From NCBI GenBank assembly GCA_049698695.1, contig JBAVYH010000100.1, forward strand, positions 1-64,000: a stretch of DNA of 64,000 bases. The letters are read 5' to 3'. The number at the start of each line of letters is the position of its first letter. Positions within the stretch are counted from its first letter, which is position 1. The position numbers were made by a program, and so were the translations under genes. The notes beneath the pieces are model-generated. The model worked only from the letters and a program-made list of their open reading frames with translations. It was not told where the DNA came from and did not search any database. Source of the DNA: Bog-375 sp049698695. Lineage in GTDB: Bacteria > Acidobacteriota > Terriglobia > Bryobacterales > Bryobacteraceae. Of this stretch, positions 32,374 to 40,894 are shown piece after piece.

Positions 32374-33753
32374 ATGTATCGCACTCTCTGGTTTTCTGCT
32401 CTTCTGCTGGCTGTGGCGCTTACACTGCTCTCCGGCGATCCCAAAACCGATCCGCGCTTGACGAAGGCTTCGCGCGCCGCGGAGCGCAATGGATGGATCC
32501 AGGTTCATCTGGAGGGCTCGCCCGCCGAAATTGGCTTCCAGCACGGGTATCTGCTGGCCCCCGAAATCGAAGACACGGTCAAGGTTGTTTCCACTGAGTT
32601 CGCGCACGACGAAAAGCGGGAGTGGGGATTTTACCGCGACACGGCGCGCGATATCTTCTGGCCCCGCGTGGAGGAGGAGTACCGCGCCGAGCTCAACGGC
32701 ATTGCGGAAGGCGTGAAGGCGCGCGGCAGCAAGCTCGACTTGTGGGACATCGTGGCGCTGAACTCCTGGACGGAAGTCACGTACTACACCAAGGAACTGG
32801 AGCACAAGGCTGGCGTCACGCACGACCGTTGCAGCGCCTTCGTGGCCACAGGCAGCTACACGGCGGACCACCGGGTGGTGATCGGCCACAATAGCTGGAC
32901 CGGGTATGCCGATGGCGAGCGCTGGAACATTATCTTCGATATCGTGCCGGCACACGGCTACCACATCCTGATGGACGGCATGGCCGGGCTGATCGACAGC
33001 GGCGACGATTTCGGAGTCAATTCCGCCGGCATACTGATCACCGAAACCACCATTGGCAGTTTCTCCGGCTTCGACCCGAATGGCATTCCCGAATTCGTGC
33101 GCGCGCGCAAGGCCATGCAATATGCGGCATCCATCGACGATTTCGCGCGCATCATGAAGGAAGGCAACAATGGCGGCTACGCCAACAACTGGCTGGTGGC
33201 CGACCGCAACACCAACGAAATTGCCGATCTGGAGCTGGGCCTCAAGAACGTCAATCTGTGGCGCAGCCGGGACGGGTTCTTTGTCGGCTCGAATTTCCCG
33301 ATCGATCCCCAGTTGATTCGCGAAGAAACCACCTTCAAGACGGATGACGCGGGCGGTTCGGCAAACGCGCGCCACGCCCGCTGGCTGGAGCTGATGGAAG
33401 AGGACCGCGGCAAGATCGACATCGCCGCCGGGCAGCGCTTCCTCGGCGACCACTACGACACATTTGCGAAGAAGGTCGAGCCAAGCGAGCGCACCTTGTG
33501 CGGCCACATCGACCTTTCCCCGCGCGGCGTGCCGAAGTGGCTGGAACCGTACGCTCCCGCCGGCGCCGTGCAGAACAAAGTGACCAGCGCCGCGCTGGCC
33601 GCCAAGATGGCGTTCACGGCCGCCCTGGGCCACGCCTGCGGCAAGGACTTCCATTCCGCCTCGTACTTGATCCAACACCCGGAATACGCGTGGTACCGGC
33701 CCATCCTCCGCGACATGGACGCCAGGGGGTGGACGGAATTCCAGGCGAAATAG
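32374..33753 (+). CDS. C45-type (acyltransferase/phospholipase B-like) Ntn-hydrolase, exported
   Basis: A 459-residue protein with a signal peptide (LWFSALLLAVALTLLSG). EGSPAEIGFQHGYLLAPEI is the substrate-channel start of the peptidase C45/phospholipase B-like group, LWDIVALNSWTE follows, and the conserved nucleophile is the Cys in THDRCSAFVATG, with VIGHNSWTGY after it. Autocatalytic cleavage before the Cys is expected by family rule. It is divergent from selD across 48 nt. The substrate is unknown. Confidence 0.82.
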   Translation: MYRTLWFSALLLAVALTLLSGDPKTDPRLTKASRAAERNGWIQVHLEGSPAEIGFQHGYLLAPEIEDTVKVVSTEFAHDEKREWGFYRDTARDIFWPRVEEEYRAELNGIAEGVKARGSKLDLWDIVALNSWTEVTYYTKELEHKAGVTHDRCSAFVATGSYTADHRVVIGHNSWTGYADGERWNIIFDIVPAHGYHILMDGMAGLIDSGDDFGVNSAGILITETTIGSFSGFDPNGIPEFVRARKAMQYAASIDDFARIMKEGNNGGYANNWLVADRNTNEIADLELGLKNVNLWRSRDGFFVGSNFPIDPQLIREETTFKTDDAGGSANARHARWLELMEEDRGKIDIAAGQRFLGDHYDTFAKKVEPSERTLCGHIDLSPRGVPKWLEPYAPAGAVQNKVTSAALAAKMAFTAALGHACGKDFHSASYLIQHPEYAWYRPILRDMDARGWTEFQAK

Positions 33754-33769
33754 GCGGCGCAGAGCGCCC

Positions 33770-34729
33770 CTATTTCCCCGTGGCCTGTGCAAAGGCAACG
33801 TCTGGCTTCTTGCTGACCAGCTCCTCGATGCTCATGCCTCCGAACAGCCTCTGGAATTGGCCCGGCTCGAATTGCCGGTGCTCCCACGTGCCAGCGCGCT
33901 CGCGAAAAACATAGACAACGACTCGAAGGGGGACCTGCTGCGCTACCGTCTCGCCAAAACCGGCCGCGTCGAATTGCGCCTCGAAACCGAACACACGCGA
34001 GGCCTCGTTCACCGCTACGTTGCCTTTCAGATTGGTGTCGAAGATCTCAGGATCGCATTGCGCGTAGTATTCCATGCACCACTTCCTGGAGATCAGCGGC
34101 TCGATTGAGCGTGAAAACTCGCGCCGCTGCGGATCGCCCGAATAGGGATACACTTCCGCCAGACGATTCCTCTTCAAGTCATAAACCTCAATGTGCATGG
34201 GATGGACGGACATGAAATGCACTTCACTGCCGCGCAGTATCGCGTAGTCCGATCCCAGGAGCCCTATCAGCCAGCCCGAGAGTGCTGCCTTGAGCGATAG
34301 CTGCGAATTCAGGACGATGATGCAGCCGGCCGAGGGGTTGACATGCGTGTCGATATAAATGATGCCGCGATATTCGCGTAGGCCATCGGCCGATCCGAGG
34401 CAATCCATCTGTATCGCACCCTGGAAAAGCGCATGGGCTTCTCCCAGGTCGGCGCGCCGCAACTCGTCCTTGGCACGGTCATAGCGGATCACGTGGAGCG
34501 GAGGCTGAAGCGTACCCGACCCATCGTCGGTGTAATAGGCAAGCAGGTATGCGTCGTCGCTGCCGATCGCATAGCTCGTGATGTTTCTGCCCAACTCCGC
34601 CGCGGTGAACTGCTGCGTGGGCACATCTGCGGTCCGCAGCGCATCACCGAGTGTCCCCGCAGCGAGGTTGCCGGGCCCGGCTGCGAGAAACAGAAGGCTC
34701 GTAACCGCCGGGATCATCTTGCTCAACAT
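33770..34729 (-). CDS. Hypothetical exported protein
   Basis: A 319-residue protein with a signal-like N-terminus (MIPAVTSLLFLAAGPGNLAA) and a beta-rich body, for example SYAIGSDDAYLLAYYTDDGS, VIRYDRAKDELRRADLGEAH and GIIYIDTHVNPSAGC. I recognise no family or catalytic motif. It lies between the C45-like gene (converging, 16 nt apart) and the leuS 3' fragment, so it probably belongs to the old chromosomal side of the insertion. Confidence 0.6.
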   Translation of the reverse strand: MLSKMIPAVTSLLFLAAGPGNLAAGTLGDALRTADVPTQQFTAAELGRNITSYAIGSDDAYLLAYYTDDGSGTLQPPLHVIRYDRAKDELRRADLGEAHALFQGAIQMDCLGSADGLREYRGIIYIDTHVNPSAGCIIVLNSQLSLKAALSGWLIGLLGSDYAILRGSEVHFMSVHPMHIEVYDLKRNRLAEVYPYSGDPQRREFSRSIEPLISRKWCMEYYAQCDPEIFDTNLKGNVAVNEASRVFGFEAQFDAAGFGETVAQQVPLRVVVYVFRERAGTWEHRQFEPGQFQRLFGGMSIEELVSKKPDVAFAQATGK

Positions 34730-34748
34730 TGATGCAATCGTGGTGGCC

Positions 34749-34999
34749 TCACTTTACCACGATGTTTACCAGCTTATCGGGGACGGTAACGATGCGCACA
34801 ATCTGCTTGCCGGCGATGGACTGCTGGGCTTTCGGGTCGGCCAGGGCTAGCTTCTCGAGGTCGTCTTTTGAGGTGCCGAACGGGGCGTAGACGCGGCTGC
34901 GGAGTTTGCCGTTGACCTGGACCACGATTTCGGCTTCCTCGGCTTTGGCTAGCTCGGGATCGTAGGGCGGCCAAGGTTGCCGGAAGACCGGGCCATCGT
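34749..34999 (-). pseudogene. Duplicated 3' end of leuS (C-terminal fragment)
   Basis: The minus strand reads an open frame ending in GKQIVRIVTVPDKLVNIVVK and a TGA stop. It matches the last 81 residues of the intact leuS at 37489-39930 with about six amino-acid differences (for example F to Y, A to T) and about nine percent nucleotide change by eye. Homology stops abruptly near 34999. The copy has no N-terminus and cannot make LeuRS. Its intact frame and mostly conservative changes suggest it is a real leuS end displaced by the cassette, not a decayed copy. Confidence 0.9.
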
Positions 35000-35022
35000 G
35001 GGGGCTTTCGGGAACAGCCCCC
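35000..35022. terminator. GC-rich hairpin at the edge of the leuS fragment
   Basis: GGGGGCT (35000-35006) pairs with AGCCCCC (35016-35022) around a 9-nt loop. It lies downstream of the cassette's last gene (minus strand), at the point where leuS homology ends. There is no T-run, so it could be a terminator or an element end; GGGGGCTT recurs at 37483-37490. Confidence 0.45.
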
Positions 35023-35081
35023 GAATCTCCCCATGGTCGGGGTAAAGGAGAGTTGGCAGTGCGGGGACGACGGCGGCGAGC

Positions 35082-35591
35082 TCAGGTCCCAAAATCAGGT
35101 TCTACATGTTCACAAATGATGTGCACCATCAGGAGCGGGTCCATTACGGGCAGCGGGACGTGAGCCTCGCTGTTGTCGATATGCAAGTGACAGCGCGGAA
35201 TTGTTAGCGGATCGTGGCGCGTTGCGGCGTTAAGGTGGAATCGGACCATTTTGATGGTCCGCGAACGTGCCAAGGTTATGTGGAATTGGAACTGTCTGAC
35301 AAGCCAACCGCCCTGTTTTTCTTCCAGTTTGATTTCGAAGCTAAGCCGAGCTCCAGACGAAAACTGCACGTCCGGGCAGCTTAACTGACTGAAGCCCCCC
35401 TGGAGTGTCATCAATTGAGGAATTTTCTCGTCTGTGCGCTCAATCCGGCCACAGTCAACTTTCCGGGATAGGTAGGCCCGGAGCTGCCGACGGACGATAT
35501 CCGGTGCTTCCAGCAGCATCCTGTCGACAGCCGCGTCGGTCGCAGCTTCGCGGTCTCGCGCCAACCGCAACAGGTCGCTCTCGATGCTCAC
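35082..35591 (-). CDS. Cassette protein C, function unknown
   Basis: A 169-residue protein with no family I recognise. The first 60 residues are helical and charged (LLRLARDREAATDAAVDRML); the rest is beta-rich with SGARLSFEIKLEEKQGGWLV and a conserved-looking end PRCHLHIDNSEAHVPLPVMD with two His and a Cys. It overlaps gene B by 4 nt and is the last of three coupled genes. The His-rich end could be a metal or catalytic site, but that is only a guess. Confidence 0.6.
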   Translation of the reverse strand: MSIESDLLRLARDREAATDAAVDRMLLEAPDIVRRQLRAYLSRKVDCGRIERTDEKIPQLMTLQGGFSQLSCPDVQFSSGARLSFEIKLEEKQGGWLVRQFQFHITLARSRTIKMVRFHLNAATRHDPLTIPRCHLHIDNSEAHVPLPVMDPLLMVHIICEHVEPDFGT

Positions 35592-36034
35592 GCTGGCGAA
35601 CCCCTCAAGATCTCATCAGGTGTAATGAGCAGGATGTCAGTGAGGCGGTTACGCAGGTTCGGAGCAGCTGTCAGTATGCGCTCGACAACGTCAGCATCAG
35701 CAAGCAACATCGCCGTTCCGCCAGCTGTCAATAGCACGACGTTTCGGTCGAACGAACCGACCAACGATGGGAGCCAACGGTCCAATGCAATGACAATGAG
35801 ATCCGAGGCGTCACGATTAATCAGCGGTTCCAGATTCTCTGGCTGGAGCTCCGACCCTGCCAATTGGTGGAGGTTGAGTCCGAGTTGAATTTCCACCTCC
35901 GCCGCAATTTCCGCTAGCACCGCATCTCTTTCGCCTGCGGCACAGATCAGCAGATATAGAGATGGGGCGTCTTGTCCCACGGCCGCAAGCCGTCTGACGA
36001 GCCGAAAAGGCGTAGTTGCCGAGAATTCGGTCAT
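35588..36034 (-). CDS. Cassette protein B, function unknown
   Basis: A 148-residue protein with alternating hydrophobic strands and helices: LYLLICAAGERDAVLAEIA, DLIVIALDRWLPSL and NVVLLTAGGTAMLLADADVV. This looks like a Rossmann- or P-loop-like fold without a Walker A motif, perhaps a degenerate NTPase or an adaptor. It overlaps both neighbours by 4 nt, so the three proteins are made in step and probably form one complex. Confidence 0.6.
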   Translation of the reverse strand: MTEFSATTPFRLVRRLAAVGQDAPSLYLLICAAGERDAVLAEIAAEVEIQLGLNLHQLAGSELQPENLEPLINRDASDLIVIALDRWLPSLVGSFDRNVVLLTAGGTAMLLADADVVERILTAAPNLRNRLTDILLITPDEILRGSPA

Positions 36035-37284
36035 GCCGTCTTGGGCAGCACTTTTGCGAGCGCCGGATGAACGACGAAAGACTCGCGGCCGTTGCTAAAA
36101 TGTTCAAGAACCTGACGGTTGACGAGCAACTCCCGCGAGGCCGAGTCTCTGACTTCGAAGCCCTCACCAGTGGCAAGCTGCCGCAGCCGCAGCCGATGGG
36201 TCCTGCCGAGGCCTGCAAGGTAACGGTTCCCAAGCTGCCTGATAGCCGTGCGCACATGCTGACGGCCGATGCGATCTTGATCGTTATTATACGCATACTC
36301 GGCCGCCGATCGAGCCAGAGTCAGCAGATCCCGCAGGACCCCACCCGAGCCCTTCACAACGGATGTGATTTCCTTGTTGTCCATCAATTCTTGAGCCCCT
36401 CGCCGCTCCAAAATCTTAACTAAGAAAACGGACTCGGCTGGAGCAGCTGCGGGAATGTGCTTGACGACATCGAAGTAGTTCTCGATGAACCGACTCTCGT
36501 CATACCAGAGCAGTAACGGAGCTGCGACGATCGCCGTAATGTTAGTGCCCCTCAACGCTCGCAGATCCTGTTCGGCGTATTCACGGAAACGATCCGCCCT
36601 TATCAGGCGATCAAGACCGTCGACCAAAAATGTAATCTGGGCGCCAGCCTCTAACAATGGCGAGGCAATTCGCTGCAGTAGTTCCTTTACCTCGTTCACC
36701 TCCCGTCTCAGGGCAGGAAACCGTAATTTCATTAGCCCAGGTACATTGATGCGCACCAAGCCGGGGTTCTGATCGTCGTCGTCGTAGTCCATCCCGTCCG
36801 GATCCATCCACTTTGTCGTTCCAAAGGCGATTTCACGAAGCTTCTGAAATGCAGCCCTGGCATCTTCAGACGGTTCGCTCCCCGTGTTCCTTTGCCTCTG
36901 GTAGAGCGCGATACCCATGTTAGCCAGAATCGCCCCGCTGCTAAGCCCGTTAAGGTCAGTATGGTTCGCGAGATCCAGGTAAATGTTCACCGCGTCAGCG
37001 TGACGTTTGAGGAGCTGGTGCGTGAGCGCAAGCTCTGTTGTCTTTCCTGAGCCTATGCCACCAACCACGGCGATCTGAATCCCGCGGCTTAACTCAGCGG
37101 AAGTTGCGAGCGATTCGTGGATTGGGGGCTGCGTCGCGTCACGGGGATCATGATCGCGGCTGACTATCAGGTCATGGGCGAGCAGATCGCGGGGCAAGGC
37201 AATCGGGTTCAACCTCTCCAAGAATGGTCTGTAGAGTTGTCGGCGGTCGAACGCTACAGCACTTGATTTGTTGTCCGCTTCCAT
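36031..37284 (-). CDS. Cassette protein A: P-loop ATPase (STAND/ORC-like) with C-terminal winged-helix-like region
   Basis: A 417-residue ATPase. Walker A is VVGGIGSGKTTELAL (residues about 73-87), Walker B is ITFLVDGLDRLIRADRF, and a sensor-1-like strand NITAIVAAPLLLWYD follows. The C-terminal end LLVNRQVLEHFSNGRESFVV resembles the winged helix after STAND/ORC AAA domains. It is the first gene of the cassette, with about 200 nt of non-coding DNA upstream before leuS. Such ATPases are frequent in defence and regulatory cassettes as sensors, but its trigger and partner are unknown. Confidence 0.75.
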   Translation of the reverse strand: MEADNKSSAVAFDRRQLYRPFLERLNPIALPRDLLAHDLIVSRDHDPRDATQPPIHESLATSAELSRGIQIAVVGGIGSGKTTELALTHQLLKRHADAVNIYLDLANHTDLNGLSSGAILANMGIALYQRQRNTGSEPSEDARAAFQKLREIAFGTTKWMDPDGMDYDDDDQNPGLVRINVPGLMKLRFPALRREVNEVKELLQRIASPLLEAGAQITFLVDGLDRLIRADRFREYAEQDLRALRGTNITAIVAAPLLLWYDESRFIENYFDVVKHIPAAAPAESVFLVKILERRGAQELMDNKEITSVVKGSGGVLRDLLTLARSAAEYAYNNDQDRIGRQHVRTAIRQLGNRYLAGLGRTHRLRLRQLATGEGFEVRDSASRELLVNRQVLEHFSNGRESFVVHPALAKVLPKTA

Positions 37285-37482
37285 GGCGCCTAAAGCCCAG
37301 TATAGAAAACTTCGGCACGACTTCGCTCTCGATGCTATATCCTCACGGCACTTGTGAGGCTACTGGCCCTGTCTGCCGGAATCGCGCCCTCGAAAGGGCG
37401 CTGGGAAGTGCTCCAGATCAGGAGCGGAGGTCGGTTTCGTTCCGGCGACGCCCATCCGCTGAACTGGGTTGCGCGGGATTCC

Positions 37483-37490
37483 GGGGGCTT
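37483..37490. repeat. 8-nt direct repeat at the leuS-side boundary of the cassette
   Basis: GGGGGCTT occurs here, overlapping the leuS stop codon (37489-37491), and again at 35000-35007 where the duplicated leuS end stops. The two copies flank the 2.5-kb cassette and may mark the junctions; in GC-rich DNA chance is possible. Confidence 0.35.
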
Positions 37491-39930
37491 ATTTGACCAC
37501 GATGTTCACCAGCTTATCGGGGACGGTGACGATGCGGACGATCTGTTTGCCGGCGATGGACTGCTGCACTTTGGGGTCGGCCAGGGCTAGCTTCTCGAGC
37601 TCGTCTTTTGAGGCGCCGAACGGGGCGAAGACGCGGCTGCGGAGTTTGCCGTTGACCTGGACGACGATTTCGGCTTCCTCGGCTTTGGCAAGCTCGGGAT
37701 CATAGGCCGGCCACGGGTGGCGGAAAACTGGGCCTTCTCGACCGAGTTCTTCCCAGATCTCCTGGGCGAGGTAGGGGGCGAACGGGGCGAGCATCAGCGC
37801 CAGCTTCTCCAGCACATCGTTGACCACCGCGGAGCCGATATTCTCCTCTTCGGCGTAGAGCACGTTGACCAGCTCCATTACGCTGGCAATGCAAGTGTTG
37901 AAATGCCAGCGCGTCTCGAAGTCTTCGGTGATCTTTTTGAGGCACTGGTGGAGCTTGCGCTGCACCTGGCGGTCGGAAGCGCCTACTGCGGGTGCATCGG
38001 CGCCGATATGGCGGGTGACGAAGCGGTAAACGCGGCCGAGGAAGCGGTAAATGCCGTCGGCGCCTTCCCAGCGCCAATCGACTTCCTTTTCGGGCGGCGC
38101 GGCGAAGAGCACGAACATGCGGGCGGTATCGGTGCCATATTTTTCGGCCAGCATGTCGGCGCCCACCACGTTGCCTCTGGATTTCGACATTTTGGTACCT
38201 TCGGCGATCACCATGCCCTGGTTGAACATGCGGCGGACAGGCTCGTTGTTGCGGATGAGGCCGATATCGCGCATCACCTTGGTGAAGAAGCGCGAGTAGA
38301 TGAGGTGCAGGATGGCGTGCTCGATGCCGCCGATGTATTGATCGATCTCGAACCAGTAGGCGATCTTGGCGGAGTCGAACGGAGCTTTGCTGTTGTGCGG
38401 ATCGCAATAGCGGTAGAAATACCAGGATGAATCGATAAAGGTATCCATGGTATCGGTCTCGCGCCGCGCGGCGCCGCCGCACTTGGGGCAGAGGACGTTG
38501 ACGAACTCGGGCACGTTTTCGAGCGGCGACCGGCCCGTGCCGGTGATCTCGACGCGATCGGGCAAGCGCACGGGGAGCTGGTCTTCGGGCACAGGGACAG
38601 CGCCGCACGCGGGGCAGTAGATCACAGGAATGGGCGTGCCCCAATAACGCTGGCGTGAGATGCCCCAATCTTTGATGCGGAAGGTAACGGCCGCATCGCC
38701 GAAGCCGTGCTGGCGGGCATGGGCGGTCATCTGGACGCGGGCCTCCTCGCTCGAAAGGCCGGACCAGGGGCCGGTGTTTTCGGTGATGCCATCCTCGGTG
38801 AACGCGCTGGTCAGGCCCGGCTCGACGCCGAGCGCGCCATCGACGGGACGGATGACCGGGCGGACGGTGATCGAGTACTTGCGGCAGAACTCGAAATCGC
38901 GCTCGTCATGTGCGGGCACGGCCATGATGGCGCCGGTGCCGTAACCCATCAACACGAAGTTGCCGATCCAGATGGGAATCTTTTCGCCGCTATACGGATT
39001 GACGGCATAGCTTCCGGTGAAGAAGCCTTCCTTTTCGATATCGCCGGGGTCACGGCCGGCGCGGGCATCCACCATGGCCTTGGCGCGCGCCTGGCCGGCG
39101 GCATCGAGCAATTGCGCGGTGAGCGGATGCTCGGGCGCCAGGATCACGCAGGTGGCGCCGTAGATGGTGTCGACGCGGGTGGTGAAGACGCGAATCTTCT
39201 CGCCGGTTGCCGCCAGCGTGAAATCGATTTCGGCGCCTTCGGAGCGGCCGATCCAGTTGCGCTGCATGACGAGCACGCGCTCCGGCCAGCCCTCTTCGAG
39301 CTGGCGCATATCGGCCAGCAACTGGTCGGCATAATCGGTAATTTTGAGGAACCACTGCTCGAGCGCGCGCTGTTCGACGGGCGTGTCTTCATGGCGCCAG
39401 CAGCAACCTTCCACCACCTGTTCATTGGCCAGTACGGTGCCGCACTTCGGGCACCAGTTGACCAGCGCTTTTTTGCGGTAGGCGAGGCCGCGCTCGAGCA
39501 TCTTGAGAAAGAACCACTGGTTCCAGCGGTAGTACTCGGGCTCGCAAGTGGAAATTTCGCGGTCCCAGTCATAGCTGAAGGCGAAGCGCCGGTGGGTTTT
39601 CTTCATCGCCTGGATGTTCTGGAGGGTCCATTGGCGCGGCGGCACTTGGTTGGCGATGGCGGCATTTTCGGCGGGCAAGCCGAACGCGTCCCAACCCATG
39701 GGATGGAGCACGTTGAAACCGCGCATCCATTTATAGCGAGCCAGGGCGTCGCCGATGGAGTAGTTGCGAATGTGGCCTATGTGCAGCGTGCCGCTGGGAT
39801 ACGGCAACATTTCCAGAACGTAGAACTTGGGCTTGGCGGAATTCTCTTCCGCGCGGTAGAAATCGGCGTTCTGCCAACGCTCGTGCCACTTGAGTTCGAT
39901 GTGGCGATGGTCGTAGGGCCTTTCGGGCAT
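37489..39930 (-). CDS. leuS: Leucyl-tRNA synthetase
   Basis: A class I synthetase of 813 residues. The HIGH motif is in LPYPSGTLHIGHIRN, the KMSKS loop in AEGTKMSKSRGN, the zinc-knuckle-like VNWCPKCGTVLANEQVVEG is present, and CP1 editing residues are in the TTRVDTIYGATCV region. I use the ATG at 39930; the frame is open far upstream, but that stretch is antisense to the TIM-barrel gene. The 3' end (last 81 codons) has a second copy at 34749-34999 beyond the ATPase cassette. Confidence 0.97.
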   Translation of the reverse strand: MPERPYDHRHIELKWHERWQNADFYRAEENSAKPKFYVLEMLPYPSGTLHIGHIRNYSIGDALARYKWMRGFNVLHPMGWDAFGLPAENAAIANQVPPRQWTLQNIQAMKKTHRRFAFSYDWDREISTCEPEYYRWNQWFFLKMLERGLAYRKKALVNWCPKCGTVLANEQVVEGCCWRHEDTPVEQRALEQWFLKITDYADQLLADMRQLEEGWPERVLVMQRNWIGRSEGAEIDFTLAATGEKIRVFTTRVDTIYGATCVILAPEHPLTAQLLDAAGQARAKAMVDARAGRDPGDIEKEGFFTGSYAVNPYSGEKIPIWIGNFVLMGYGTGAIMAVPAHDERDFEFCRKYSITVRPVIRPVDGALGVEPGLTSAFTEDGITENTGPWSGLSSEEARVQMTAHARQHGFGDAAVTFRIKDWGISRQRYWGTPIPVIYCPACGAVPVPEDQLPVRLPDRVEITGTGRSPLENVPEFVNVLCPKCGGAARRETDTMDTFIDSSWYFYRYCDPHNSKAPFDSAKIAYWFEIDQYIGGIEHAILHLIYSRFFTKVMRDIGLIRNNEPVRRMFNQGMVIAEGTKMSKSRGNVVGADMLAEKYGTDTARMFVLFAAPPEKEVDWRWEGADGIYRFLGRVYRFVTRHIGADAPAVGASDRQVQRKLHQCLKKITEDFETRWHFNTCIASVMELVNVLYAEEENIGSAVVNDVLEKLALMLAPFAPYLAQEIWEELGREGPVFRHPWPAYDPELAKAEEAEIVVQVNGKLRSRVFAPFGASKDELEKLALADPKVQQSIAGKQIVRIVTVPDKLVNIVVK

Positions 39931-39957
39931 AGAATGCTGTTCAGGGAGATGAAACTT

Positions 39958-40881
39958 ATGGTAGCAGGCGGAGGAAGCGGGGGTGGATTTCCGGCGGCTC
40001 CGCACGGCCGCAGAAGGTTCGTGCAACTGGCGGCCGCGGCATTCGTGGCGACGCGTGCGCTGCCGGCAGCGAAGCCGCTGCGGCTGGGAGTGGTGACGGA
40101 TTGCAGAGACCCGGACGCGGGGATCCGGCGGGTGAAAGAACTCGGTTTCCCCACTTGCCAGATGTACGTGGCATCGTACGATGCGGCCACTGCGCGGAGG
40201 CTGCGGGAAGCGCTGGACCGCTATGGCATTGAAGGAACGTCGGTGATTGTCACTGGCCCCGGACCCGAGATCTACACCTTTCGCGATGGGCCGCGCACTA
40301 TCGGCCTGGTGCCGTCGAAGTACAGGGCTGAACGGCTGGCGGCCATCCAGCGGGCTTCCGATTTCGCCAAGGCGGCCGGCATCCCCGCCGTGCAGCGCCA
40401 TTTCGGATTTCTGCCCGAGGATCCCAACGATGCGCTGTTCGCGCCCTCGGTGGAAGCACTGCGGCAGGTGGCGGACTACTGCAAGCGCAACGGCCAGACG
40501 TTCCGCTGCGAGACGGGGCAGGAAACGCCGATCGCGCTGCTCCGAGTAATTCGGGCGGCGGGTTATGACAACGTCGGAGCGAACTTCGACGCCGGCAACC
40601 TGATTCTCTACGGTAAAGCGAACCCGGTGGATGCGCTCGATACGCTGGGTCCGCTGGTGATGGGCGTTCACGCCAAGGACGGCCGTTACCCGACGGATCC
40701 GGATAAACTGGGCGAGGAAACGGCGATCGGCCAGGGGAAAGTGGATTTTCCGCGTTTCATCGCGCGGCTCAAGGAAGTCGGTTATCGCGGTCCAATCACG
40801 ATTGAGCGCGAGATCAACGGCCCGCGGCAGACCGAGGATATCCTGGCGTCGAAGCGGTATTTGGAGAAGCTGATTGGTTGA
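39958..40881 (+). CDS. Sugar-phosphate isomerase/epimerase (AP-endonuclease-2 fold), Tat-exported
   Basis: A protein of about 307 residues with a Tat-type signal (GRRRFVQLAAAAFVATRA) and a TIM-barrel of the xylose-isomerase-like/sugar-phosphate epimerase group. Late barrel motifs with metal ligands are GANFDAGNL, MGVHAKDGRY and ITIEREINGP. ATG at 39958 has AGGGAG at good spacing; ATGs at 39949 and 39934 are alternatives. It is divergent from leuS and overlaps the start region of the downstream oxidoreductase. The substrate is unknown. Confidence 0.82.
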   Translation: MVAGGGSGGGFPAAPHGRRRFVQLAAAAFVATRALPAAKPLRLGVVTDCRDPDAGIRRVKELGFPTCQMYVASYDAATARRLREALDRYGIEGTSVIVTGPGPEIYTFRDGPRTIGLVPSKYRAERLAAIQRASDFAKAAGIPAVQRHFGFLPEDPNDALFAPSVEALRQVADYCKRNGQTFRCETGQETPIALLRVIRAAGYDNVGANFDAGNLILYGKANPVDALDTLGPLVMGVHAKDGRYPTDPDKLGEETAIGQGKVDFPRFIARLKEVGYRGPITIEREINGPRQTEDILASKRYLEKLIG

Positions 40882-40894
40882 GGAGAGTGCGAAA

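Noticed and set aside
38707..39957. Upstream extension of the TIM-barrel gene
   Set aside because: It is antisense to leuS; the Tat signal and ribosome site mark the true start near 39958.
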